The notes under the pieces are model-generated. The model worked only from the letters and a program-made list of their open reading frames with translations, was not told the DNA's origin and made no database searches. Of a DNA stretch of 32,325 nt, positions 7,262 through 14,516 are shown one piece after another. This stretch comes from Archaeoglobus sp. JdFR-27 (GTDB lineage Archaea; Halobacteriota; Archaeoglobi; Archaeoglobales; Archaeoglobaceae). The stretch is from contig MTMO01000067.1 in NCBI GenBank assembly GCA_002011235.1, positions 1 through 32,325 on the forward strand, given 5' to 3'. The translations under genes were made by a program, and so were the position numbers. Each line of letters begins with the position of its first letter. Position 1 is the stretch's first letter.

Positions 7262-9226
7262 ATGGGAAAGCGTAAAAAAGTGTTTAGAGATCTGATTTCT
7301 GTTGAAGAGGCTATTTCCATTGTTGAAAGTTTTCAGATAAAACGCGAAACCGAGAAGGTAAGTCTTGAGAATGCTTTAGCCAGAGTTGTTGCTAAAGATT
7401 ATGAGGCTGAGATCGATGTACCGCCTTTTGACCGCTCCACGATGGATGGCTATGCTGTGGTGGCTGAAGATACGTTTGAGGCTGATGAAGACTCGCCTGT
7501 AAAGCTGAGGATCAAGGGACGGATTGGTGCTGGTGATTTTTCAGCATTGGAGGTTGAGAAGGGTGAAGCAATTGAGGTAGCAACTGGAGCTCCAATTCCA
7601 AAGGGGGCAAATGCCGTTGTGATGGAGGAGTACACTTCCGAGGATAACGGGTGGGTTAGCATTTACAAAGCCGTTGCACCAGGAGAGAACATCATGTTTG
7701 CTGGAGCCGATATCATGGCAGGAGAGATGATAGTGAGGGAGGGAACGATTCTCTCGCCGAGAGAAATAGGTGTGCTGAGCGCTGTGGGAATACCTGAGGT
7801 TGAAGTCTACAAAAGGCCAAGGATAGCTGTCTTTTCGACAGGCAATGAACTTGTTAAGCCTGGTGAAAAGCTTGAGAGCGGTAAAATCTACGATGTAAAT
7901 TCCTACACCCTTATCAACTCGATAAGAGAAGATGGAGGAGAAGCAGTATTCCTTGGGATCGCAGGGGATAACGCTGAGGAAATAAGGGAGATGATAAAGA
8001 AGGCTTTGGACTTCGACATAATCATCTGCTCCGGTGGAACTTCTGCAGGGGCGGGAGACATGATATATAGAATACTTGATGAATGGGAACAGGGAGTTCT
8101 TGCTCACGGCATATCAGTTCGCCCTGGAAAGCCAACGATAATAGCTTCGCTGGAAGGAAAGCCGGTTTTTGGACTCCCAGGAAATCCAACGTCTGCTTTG
8201 ATGGTCTACAAGATCTTTGTGAGTCCCTTTATAAGAAAACTCTCTGGTCTGGGGAGAGAGAAAAGTCTAGAGATCGAAGCAAGGTTGTCAACTAAGGTTT
8301 TCTCCTCACCCGGAAGAGCAGAATTCTTGCCGGTGAATCTTGTGAAAGGCAAGGAAGGTTTTTCAGCCTATCCGGTTGCCGGACATTACTCTGGAGCGAT
8401 AACGTCGCTTGCTGAAACGGATGGTCTCATTCAAATAGATTCGAATAAGGTGATAGCTGAAGAAGGGGAAAAAGTTACAGTTCAGCTTTTTAGCGAAGAA
8501 ATAAAGCCTGCAGATTTAATGGTAATCGGTAGTCACTGCATCGGGATAGATGTTATCTTCAGACTGATGAGAGATAAAAACCCGGAGCTAAGATTCAAGA
8601 TAATAAATGTAGGGTCTTCTGGAGGAATCTCTGCTGTAAAAAGAGGCGAGGCTGATATAGCAGGGATCCACCTGCTGGATGAGAGTGGAGAGTACAATGT
8701 TCCCTATTTAAAAAGGTATGGAGTCAGAAATGCTATCCTTGTGAAGGGGTATTTGAGGGAGCAGGGAATCATCGTGGCGAAGGGAAATCCGCTAAAGATT
8801 GAGAGCATAAAAGACATCGTTGAGAGGGGAGCAACAATTGTTAACAGAAACAGGGGCTCTGGAACAAGGATCCTCTTTGACATGTATCTTAAAGAAGTTG
8901 CTGAAGAAATTGGTCAGAGCTTCAAATCTTTAACTCAGGGTATAAAGGGCTACAATATAGAAGCCAAATCCCACACCTCTGTGGCGGTAGCGGTTCTTAT
9001 GGGGAAGGCTGATGCTGGAGTAGGTATAAGAACTGTAGCAGAGAGATATGGCTTGGACTTTATTCCATTAAAGGGAGAGGAGTACGATTTTCTGATACCA
9101 AAGGAAAGATTTGACATGGAAAAAATTAAGGAGTTTCTTGACGTTTTAACCTCGGAAACTTTCAGCAAAAGACTACCAGTAGGTTTAAAGACGTACGAAA
9201 GAACCGGGGAAATAATTGAGCTTTAA
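7262..9226 (+). CDS. moeA: MoeA fused to a periplasmic-binding-protein-like domain
   Basis: This 654-residue protein has two parts. Residues about 1-410 are a full MoeA with consensus motifs (PPFDRSTMDGYA, GAPIPKGANAVVMEE, SGGTSAGAGD, LPGNPTSA). Residues about 420-650 are a PBP-like domain of the type found at the C-terminus of archaeal MoeA proteins and in ModE/LysR-type proteins, with VGSSGGISAVKRGEADIAGIHL and NRNRGSGTR. That domain plausibly senses molybdate, tungstate or a cofactor precursor; this is inference. No signal peptide is present, so the domain is cytoplasmic. The gap from the first moeA is four bases and GGTGA at the upstream stop can act as ribosome-binding site, so the pair is translationally linked. 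Confidence 0.93.
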   Translation: MGKRKKVFRDLISVEEAISIVESFQIKRETEKVSLENALARVVAKDYEAEIDVPPFDRSTMDGYAVVAEDTFEADEDSPVKLRIKGRIGAGDFSALEVEKGEAIEVATGAPIPKGANAVVMEEYTSEDNGWVSIYKAVAPGENIMFAGADIMAGEMIVREGTILSPREIGVLSAVGIPEVEVYKRPRIAVFSTGNELVKPGEKLESGKIYDVNSYTLINSIREDGGEAVFLGIAGDNAEEIREMIKKALDFDIIICSGGTSAGAGDMIYRILDEWEQGVLAHGISVRPGKPTIIASLEGKPVFGLPGNPTSALMVYKIFVSPFIRKLSGLGREKSLEIEARLSTKVFSSPGRAEFLPVNLVKGKEGFSAYPVAGHYSGAITSLAETDGLIQIDSNKVIAEEGEKVTVQLFSEEIKPADLMVIGSHCIGIDVIFRLMRDKNPELRFKIINVGSSGGISAVKRGEADIAGIHLLDESGEYNVPYLKRYGVRNAILVKGYLREQGIIVAKGNPLKIESIKDIVERGATIVNRNRGSGTRILFDMYLKEVAEEIGQSFKSLTQGIKGYNIEAKSHTSVAVAVLMGKADAGVGIRTVAERYGLDFIPLKGEEYDFLIPKERFDMEKIKEFLDVLTSETFSKRLPVGLKTYERTGEIIEL

Positions 9227-9248
9227 ATGGTATTGGGCTTTAAATGGC
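9215..9248. repeat. 17-bp near-perfect tandem duplication across the moeA stop codon
   Basis: ATTGAGCTTTAAATGG (9215-9230) is repeated as ATTGGGCTTTAAATGG (9232-9247), 15 of 16 bases identical. The stop TAA at 9224-9226 lies in the first copy. Confidence 0.85.
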
Positions 9249-9337
9249 GTCAACCTATTTTAACTGACTACCCGGATTAATTGAATTGAGAATTTAAGAT
9301 TTAGGAATTAAGAGCAAGACCTCTAGATACTGTTTTT

Positions 9338-10698
9338 TTATTTGCCATAAACACTCTCAAACGCCAAACGCACAACATCAACGCTTAATGCAAAATCAAT
9401 TTCTTTTTCTCTTTGCCCGGGGATATGAGCTACGGCAAAACTTACCGAATCTTCAAAATTTAATCCGCCATGTGCCCCTTTATTCTCACCCCTCTGAAAT
9501 TCATAGCCCTTCTTTGCTGTAACAACAAAATCACCACATCTCTCGCTCTCCATCAATCCAGAAATTCTCTCCCTTGCAAATGGATATTCCTCGTTTGACA
9601 AGTACTCACCAATGTTTTTCACATTAATTGTCTCACCTTTATGGTGGACAAGAACCTCATTGCCATCTTTGAACACGATCAACTCGATACAATCCAAGTT
9701 CTTTAGAATTTCAAACACCTTCTCTTTCTCTGACAAAGCATAAACATGTGCCATTCTTGGACCGCTAACAGCTACAACAACTTGGCCATGCTCACCAAAT
9801 TCGTGCAAATCGATTTTTGAAAACGCATGTAATCCATTCCTCTCAAACTCCTCAACCAAATCAACGTGGTAGCTCTTGCCCTTCCTTAAACCACTCTGTC
9901 CATGGTCAGATATTACCAACAAAGCTGGCTCTTTACCGGTAATCCTTACTACACCATTGTACATCTTCTCAAGCTCCTCATCAATGTCCTTCAACGCATC
10001 TTCAAATGAATCGTAGAGTATGGGTTTTCCAACTTCACCCTCAAAACTATCGGGCCCAAAAATGTGTGAAGCTGCATCCGTTTCCATAAACCACGTAACG
10101 CCAAACCTACAACCAGCTTTAATGCCTTTTAACGTATTCATCACAGCAACCTCATTCTGAAATGCGTGAAATGGAATTAGCTTCAAGATAAGCTTTTTAA
10201 TCGGATTTTTACCTTTAACATTTTTGTATCCTGCAAATCTCCTCAAAAACATCAATTTTTTTGCTAAGCCAGTTAAATCTCTGTCTAACCCAGGCTTAAT
10301 GAAGCTGAACTTTATGTCTGCTCCTTTTCTAACCAAATCAACGCTAAACGACTTGATGTTGTAATCTTTAACAACTTCAAACCAAGTTTTTGCAATTAAA
10401 TGTTTATCACTCAAGTTTGTTGAAGCATCTATCCAGTTGTCTGGCATTGTAAGCTCAAAATCGTAGCCTATGTACTCCCCCACGCCTGTCCAACCAAGCC
10501 GTGATAGCCCGGATGTACGGCGGTGTTTATCGATGCATGTCCACAAATTGTTGCTGATGGAAAAACAGTACAACACTTATCAACAACAATTCCATTTTTT
10601 GAGATTTCCTCAATAAAAGGTAATTTACCCGATTTCATCAATCTTTTGTAAGATTTATGGTTAACTCCATCAACTATGGCGATTATAAAGCATCTCAT
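9338..10698 (-). pseudogene. Alkaline-phosphatase-superfamily phosphodiesterase, frameshifted
   Basis: Two overlapping frames together make one protein of about 450 residues. The 5' part (10698 to about 10480) begins MRCFIIAIVDGVNHK with metal ligand Asp10 and contains FPSATICGHASI, where Thr50 matches the nucleophile of type I phosphodiesterases/nucleotide pyrophosphatases, then HPGYHGLVGQAW. The 3' part continues GEYIGYDFELTMPD, with FMETDAASH and LLVISDHGQS as further metal-binding motifs. The frames join exactly if one base is added to the five-C run at 10477-10481 (plus strand). This is therefore a one-base deletion, either real or a sequencing error. All metal motifs survive on both sides. 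A TATA-like TATTTTTAAAAA lies upstream of ATG 10698. The substrate is unknown. Confidence 0.8.
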
Positions 10699-10821
10699 GA
10701 TCGACGTTTAATAGAGTTTTTAAAAATACTTTTCATTGTGCAAAAACATGGATTGTTTGTTTGGTTAGTTATTTAGGTTAGTTGGGCAAGTTTCCCACTG
10801 GAGCGAAGTTTTATTCCGAAG

Positions 10822-10849
10822 CTTCTAAGAAGTCACTTCCAAGAAGTCA
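10822..10849. promoter_or_regulatory. Tandem 14-bp repeats with palindromic core upstream of the LLM promoter
   Basis: CTTCTAAGAAGTCA (10822-10835) and CTTCCAAGAAGTCA (10836-10849) are adjacent. The first contains the palindrome CTTCTAAGAAG. They sit directly upstream of a TATA box TTTAAATA at 10863-10870, in the divergent region between the phosphodiesterase and LLM genes. Position and symmetry suggest a regulator site; duplication by slippage is the alternative. Confidence 0.45.
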
Positions 10850-10901
10850 GGAATCACTAAATTTTAAATATTTGATAAAAGTCCTTTTATTTGGTGGTAA
10901 A

Positions 10902-11951
10902 ATGGGAGAGGATTTGAAATTCAGCATGCTTTTACCATATCCTGCTCCAGAACCAATAGAAAGGCTATTCAAACTGGTTGAAAGGATGCAGAACTATCCT
11001 ATTGATTCGATCTGGTTGCCAGATCACTTGCTAATGTATCCAAAGGGCTACTGTCCGGATGTGTGGAGTGTTATCTCTGCTTTGGCTGTAAAAACCCCTT
11101 TAAGGCTTGGAACTGGAGTTACATGCCCACATAGAAGACACCCAGCTGTTTTTGCTCAGATGGCTGCGACGATCGATCATCTGTCTAAAGGAGGATTATC
11201 TGTAGGAATAGGGGCTGGAGAAGCGATGAACCTTGATCCTTTCGGCATAGAATGGAGGAGAAAACCGGTAAAGAAGATGGTGGAGTTCATTGAGGTTTGC
11301 AGACTTCTCTGGAGTGGTGAAAGAGTGAGCTATGAAGGTGAATTTTACAGTCTGAACAACGCTTATCTCCAGATAAAGCCAAATCGAAAAATTCCATTTT
11401 ATATAGGTGCAAACGGTAAAAGGACGAGATTTATTACTGGAATGATTGCTGAAGGATGGATTCCTATAGGGGAGAGCCCTAAAACCTATGCGAAAAACTT
11501 GGAAGATGTTAAAGAAGGAGCAAAAGAAGCAGGAAGAAACATTGAAGAAATCGATAAAACTTTGCAGATCTACACTGCTATAGCGGATAAAAAGGAAGAT
11601 CTCAACTTCGTAAGGATGTTTCCTGCTGTTATGCTGTTGGGAGGTCTGAAAAAGCTCAAGGAAGGAGGTTATAAGGTTGAAATCGAGGAGATAGGTGATG
11701 AATTCTACTTCAAAGAGCTCATTCCAGGCGAAGAGATGGAGAACAAGCTTTACGACCTAATTCCAAAGGTTCCTGTGAATTTGACCGATGAATTTTCAAT
11801 CATGGGGACCAGAGATGAATGCATTGAGAGAATAGAAGAGTTCGCCAAAGCAGGTGTAAATCATTTCATTCTGATTAATGTAGGTCCTAACCCCAAGGAG
11901 ACGCTGAGAATATATGGAGAGGAAATAATCCCATATTTCAAGGGTGATTGA
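10902..11951 (+). CDS. LLM-class (F420-dependent type) oxidoreductase
   Basis: I start this 349-residue protein at ATG 10902, because GGTGG at 10893-10897 is a well-placed ribosome-binding site; upstream in-frame codons look non-coding. It has the luciferase-like monooxygenase TIM-barrel pattern: SIWLPDHLLMYPKG, LRLGTGVTCPHRRHPAVFAQMAATID, VGIGAGEAMN and PFYIGANGKRT. In this lineage such proteins usually use F420 and include methylene-tetrahydromethanopterin reductase (Mer), glucose-6-phosphate dehydrogenase-like and secondary alcohol dehydrogenase-like enzymes. The GAGEAMN motif is like the alcohol and sugar-phosphate branch and unlike canonical Mer, so I do not call it mer. It is a cytoplasmic, single-gene unit. 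Confidence 0.85.
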   Translation: MGEDLKFSMLLPYPAPEPIERLFKLVERMQNYPIDSIWLPDHLLMYPKGYCPDVWSVISALAVKTPLRLGTGVTCPHRRHPAVFAQMAATIDHLSKGGLSVGIGAGEAMNLDPFGIEWRRKPVKKMVEFIEVCRLLWSGERVSYEGEFYSLNNAYLQIKPNRKIPFYIGANGKRTRFITGMIAEGWIPIGESPKTYAKNLEDVKEGAKEAGRNIEEIDKTLQIYTAIADKKEDLNFVRMFPAVMLLGGLKKLKEGGYKVEIEEIGDEFYFKELIPGEEMENKLYDLIPKVPVNLTDEFSIMGTRDECIERIEEFAKAGVNHFILINVGPNPKETLRIYGEEIIPYFKGD

Positions 11952-12076
11952 GAAGGATAGAGATAAATATTAGGGCTGTAAAATACTTGGATTTTTGGAT
12001 AGTTTCTGCTTCTCAGTCATTCTTTGTTGACATAAAATAAATCTTTTACATTTTTAAAGTCTAGCTTGTTAAAACA

Positions 12077-13270
12077 TCACCTGTATCTTCTCACAACATA
12101 CAGTACTGACAGAACACTTATAATGGCTAGTACAGCTTCAAAACCTGGAGTCTTCTTTTCTTCAGTGGTTGGTAAAATAGTTGGTGAAGCTGTTGGTGAA
12201 GCTAGCGGAGTTGGTGGGGCTTCGGTTTTAAATCCGTGGGCTTTAATAGCATAAGTTGCAGCCCACTCTTTGTTTTTATCAGTATGACAGTACAAACAGG
12301 CAAAATCGAGAGTTACATAATCCCCTACCACATATTTACCATCTTCGGTAAACATGGGTGCATTTGGGTTGGTGTTTATCTCGAATAGATGAGTTCTCAC
12401 ATCACCCTGAAATTCACCCTTTTTAACAGCCGATTTTGTTGCAAATGGCATGTGACAGTCAATACATTTAACACCAGCTTTAGCAAGATTACTTCCAGCA
12501 TACTCCTTGGCAGCATCTTCATGGCAATATTCGCATTTAGTTCTTATTGCATCATCGACCATCGGATTTCTAACGCTTTTATGTGGGTCATGACAGACGA
12601 CACAGTTAAATTTCTTGTGAGGAGATGCCCAAAACTCAGGATATTGTTCGTGATGCTTGATAAATCCTCCACTTGCTGGTATCTTGTTTGGGTCTCCTCT
12701 TACATGACATTTACCGCAGAGTTCACTGCCGGTGTCAATAACTGCGCTTACATTGGATGGATCTGCAGCATGCTCAGATGAGGGACCGTGACATGCTTCA
12801 CATTCAATACCAGGGAAAGCCCACGTGCCGACAATTCCCGGAAGACCAGTCTGATGTCCTTCTTTTTTGTAACCAGTTGTGTGACAATCACCACAGTTGT
12901 ATGGTTTAACCTTTCCAGGATTGTATGGCACCCATTCCCCAGTTTCAATGTTGTACTGCACTGCATCCCCAGTTATGATGTAGCCGGTTTTGTTCACGAA
13001 TCTAGTTTTCCACCAGATTCCACCGATAACGTATGATATGTCGTCCCAGGTGTACCCCTTGGGAAGCTCCGTGACTTTTCTGATACCAAACTCCTCATTT
13101 CCCTCTCTTGCCTCATCGACTGGACGGAGTTTGTATGGATGTCCTGTTTTCATAAAATCATTCCAGATATCTTTATGACAGGTTTTGCATGTGTTACTAC
13201 CTGCATACTCCGATGAAGAAACGGGTATAAGTAGGAGGATCAGAACCAAGATAAATATATATTTTAACAT
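12077..13270 (-). CDS. Exported octahaem c-type cytochrome with PGF-CTERM anchor
   Basis: A 397-residue protein with an N-terminal signal peptide (residues about 1-20). It has eight CXXCH haem-binding motifs, starting at residues 28, 126, 157, 185, 223, 246, 269 and 325, which resemble the cytochrome c554/multihaem family. After the haem region comes a Pro/Thr/Ser-rich linker (about 350-373), then PGF at 375-377, a transmembrane segment and a basic RRYR end. That is the PGF-CTERM signal processed by archaeosortase A, so the protein is probably lipid-anchored outside the membrane. It likely moves electrons to or from an external acceptor such as Fe(III), nitrogen oxides or sulfur species; which one is not shown. 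No redox partner is adjacent. The promoter and a possible operator are listed separately. Confidence 0.93.
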   Translation of the reverse strand: MLKYIFILVLILLLIPVSSSEYAGSNTCKTCHKDIWNDFMKTGHPYKLRPVDEAREGNEEFGIRKVTELPKGYTWDDISYVIGGIWWKTRFVNKTGYIITGDAVQYNIETGEWVPYNPGKVKPYNCGDCHTTGYKKEGHQTGLPGIVGTWAFPGIECEACHGPSSEHAADPSNVSAVIDTGSELCGKCHVRGDPNKIPASGGFIKHHEQYPEFWASPHKKFNCVVCHDPHKSVRNPMVDDAIRTKCEYCHEDAAKEYAGSNLAKAGVKCIDCHMPFATKSAVKKGEFQGDVRTHLFEINTNPNAPMFTEDGKYVVGDYVTLDFACLYCHTDKNKEWAATYAIKAHGFKTEAPPTPLASPTASPTILPTTEEKKTPGFEAVLAIISVLSVLYVVRRYR

Positions 13271-13283
13271 GAATAATCATGTT
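13266..13283. promoter_or_regulatory. Perfect 18-bp inverted repeat at the cytochrome start
   Basis: AACATGAATAATCATGTT has perfect 7-bp arms and a 4-base spacer. It overlaps the cytochrome ATG (13270-13268) and the predicted transcription start, just downstream of the TATA box at 13294-13301. This is the classic position for an archaeal repressor operator. Function is inferred from position and symmetry. Confidence 0.5.
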
Positions 13284-13293
13284 TTTTCAAACA

Positions 13294-13301
13294 TATTTAA
13301 A
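13294..13301 (-). promoter_or_regulatory. TATA box for the octahaem cytochrome
   Basis: TTTAAATA on the minus strand lies 24-31 bases before the ATG at 13270, predicting a leaderless or nearly leaderless mRNA. Confidence 0.55.
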
Positions 13302-13366
13302 CTTTTCTTCTGACCTCCTGTTTTATTGTATCTGCTCAACCAAAAAACCTCCTTAAACCGGAAGAC

Positions 13367-13746
13367 TTACAGCCAATTCCAGCCCACGCTTCTATGAGGT
13401 TTGATCTTGTTATACCATCTTACAACTTAGCATTCTCTTAACCTCGCCAAAGAACTCACTCAGCTCATCATTCGTTTGAGGACGTTTAATCCTTGTTAAA
13501 ATATGCTAAACTTCTTTCCCAGCAAAAATTGCTTATTTATGATTAGCTTTATCTCTACTTTTTTATCTACTGGTCTGATTTTCTTTCTCGTTTTCTGATG
13601 GCATTTTGGCGGTTTTCTTGGATTTCTATAATAGTATAATAGATTCTTTACCTTGTAACGAGGAATTTAGATATTTATCAGATTTTTCCTTTAAGTCATT
13701 GTTTGGTTATTCTCACTATGTCCTTGTTCGTTAGCTTTTCCACATA
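13367..13746 (-). pseudogene. Decayed integrase-core transposase (IS481-like)
   Basis: No intact gene lies in the 569 bases between the cytochrome and the bifunctional nuclease, but the minus strand keeps pieces of an rve-type transposase in different frames. Near 13746 an N-terminal piece reads YVEKLTNKDIVRITKQ. Further on, HILTRIKRPQTNDELSEFFG then GEVKRML (about 13495-13430) matches the family block RPQTNGKxERFF. A shifted frame then reads VRWYNKIKPHRSVGWNWL, matching WYN..RPHRSL, and stops at 13367. The remnant is about 380 bases, whereas a full transposase gene would be near 1 kb, so internal DNA has been lost and frames are broken. I found no clear terminal inverted repeats. Confidence 0.65.
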
Positions 13747-13839
13747 GCAGTTTTGTTCGAATGTAAGCTATTTTTTGGGAAAATACAATCAAAACTTCCC
13801 ACGAAAAACTATTAATATTTAACTTCCCTTAATTCAATA

Positions 13840-14286
13840 ATGGAAAAGGTAGCTGAAGTGTATGGTGTGTTTGCCGCTCCGAGTGTGATGGGTTTGTCGC
13901 CGGTAGTTGTGCTCAGAGCAGAAGACGGTAGGTTTTTGCCAATTTATATAGGAATTTCTGAAGCTATGTCCATTCATTCTGTTTTGAAGAATAAGATGAT
14001 GTCCAGGCCTATGACCCACGATTTGATGGCTGAGATTCTTAAGAAACTCAGGACGACAATAAACAGGATAGTGATCGATGATCTCATTGACAACACATTC
14101 TATGCAAGAATAATCCTCAAGCAAAACGATCATGAAATAGAATTAGATGCAAGGCCGAGCGATAGCATTGCGATGGCTGTAAGAATGGCGTGTCCGATCT
14201 ACATTGACGAAAAGGTACTGGATGAAGCTGGGCAAGAAGAGGAACTCTCTCCAGATTTCGTTGAGTTCGATCAGATAATGCAGTGA
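13840..14286 (+). CDS. Bifunctional nuclease family protein (DUF151/BFN)
   Basis: A 148-residue protein with the BFN/DUF151 pattern: VVLRAEDGRFLPIYIGISEA near the N-terminus and ELDARPSDSIAMAVRM in the second half. The plant and bacterial BFN proteins have both DNase and RNase activity, and the archaeal members are small stand-alone copies of this domain. It is predicted cytoplasmic with no signal peptide. A TATA-like TTAATATTTAAC lies just upstream of the ATG. The gene is monocistronic, followed by an AT-rich spacer with a 13-bp duplication. Family assignment is firm; the cellular role is unknown. Confidence 0.88.
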   Translation: MEKVAEVYGVFAAPSVMGLSPVVVLRAEDGRFLPIYIGISEAMSIHSVLKNKMMSRPMTHDLMAEILKKLRTTINRIVIDDLIDNTFYARIILKQNDHEIELDARPSDSIAMAVRMACPIYIDEKVLDEAGQEEELSPDFVEFDQIMQ

Positions 14287-14348
14287 AACGGATTTTTGGT
14301 GATTTAAGATATTTAAAGTATTGATTAGAATTAAAAGGACTTTAGAAT

Positions 14349-14374
14349 TATTAAATTTAAATATTAAATTTAAA
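14349..14374. repeat. Perfect 13-bp tandem duplication
   Basis: TATTAAATTTAAA occurs at 14349-14361 and again at 14362-14374, about 60 bases after the nuclease-family gene. Each copy is AT-rich and nearly palindromic (TTAAATTTAA). Confidence 0.85.
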
Positions 14375-14485
14375 CAGGAACTATCGATTATTTTCTGCCA
14401 AAATTCTGGATCAGATGTAATGAAATTCGTTTTTCATTAGTGGGGCACTGAGAAATTGTAAACCCCAACGAGACTCAACAAAAGT

Positions 14486-14494
14486 ATTATATGC
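14486..14494 (+). promoter_or_regulatory. TATA box for alaS
   Basis: ATTATATGC is centred about 27 bases before the alaS ATG at 14517, consistent with leaderless transcription; no ribosome-binding site is visible. Confidence 0.5.
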
Positions 14495-14516
14495 TTACAA
14501 CTCATCTCAAATCTCG

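Noticed and set aside
7541-8107. 188-codon open frame on the minus strand inside the second moeA
   Set aside because: It is the reverse-strand shadow of a clearly conserved gene and shows no domain-like sequence.
10902-11951. Methylene-tetrahydromethanopterin reductase (mer)
   Set aside because: Same superfamily, but the N-terminus and GAGEAMN motif fit the other F420/LLM branch better than canonical Mer.
12389-12781. 130-codon open frame on the plus strand within the cytochrome gene
   Set aside because: Shadow frame; the opposite strand has eight haem motifs and a complete export architecture.
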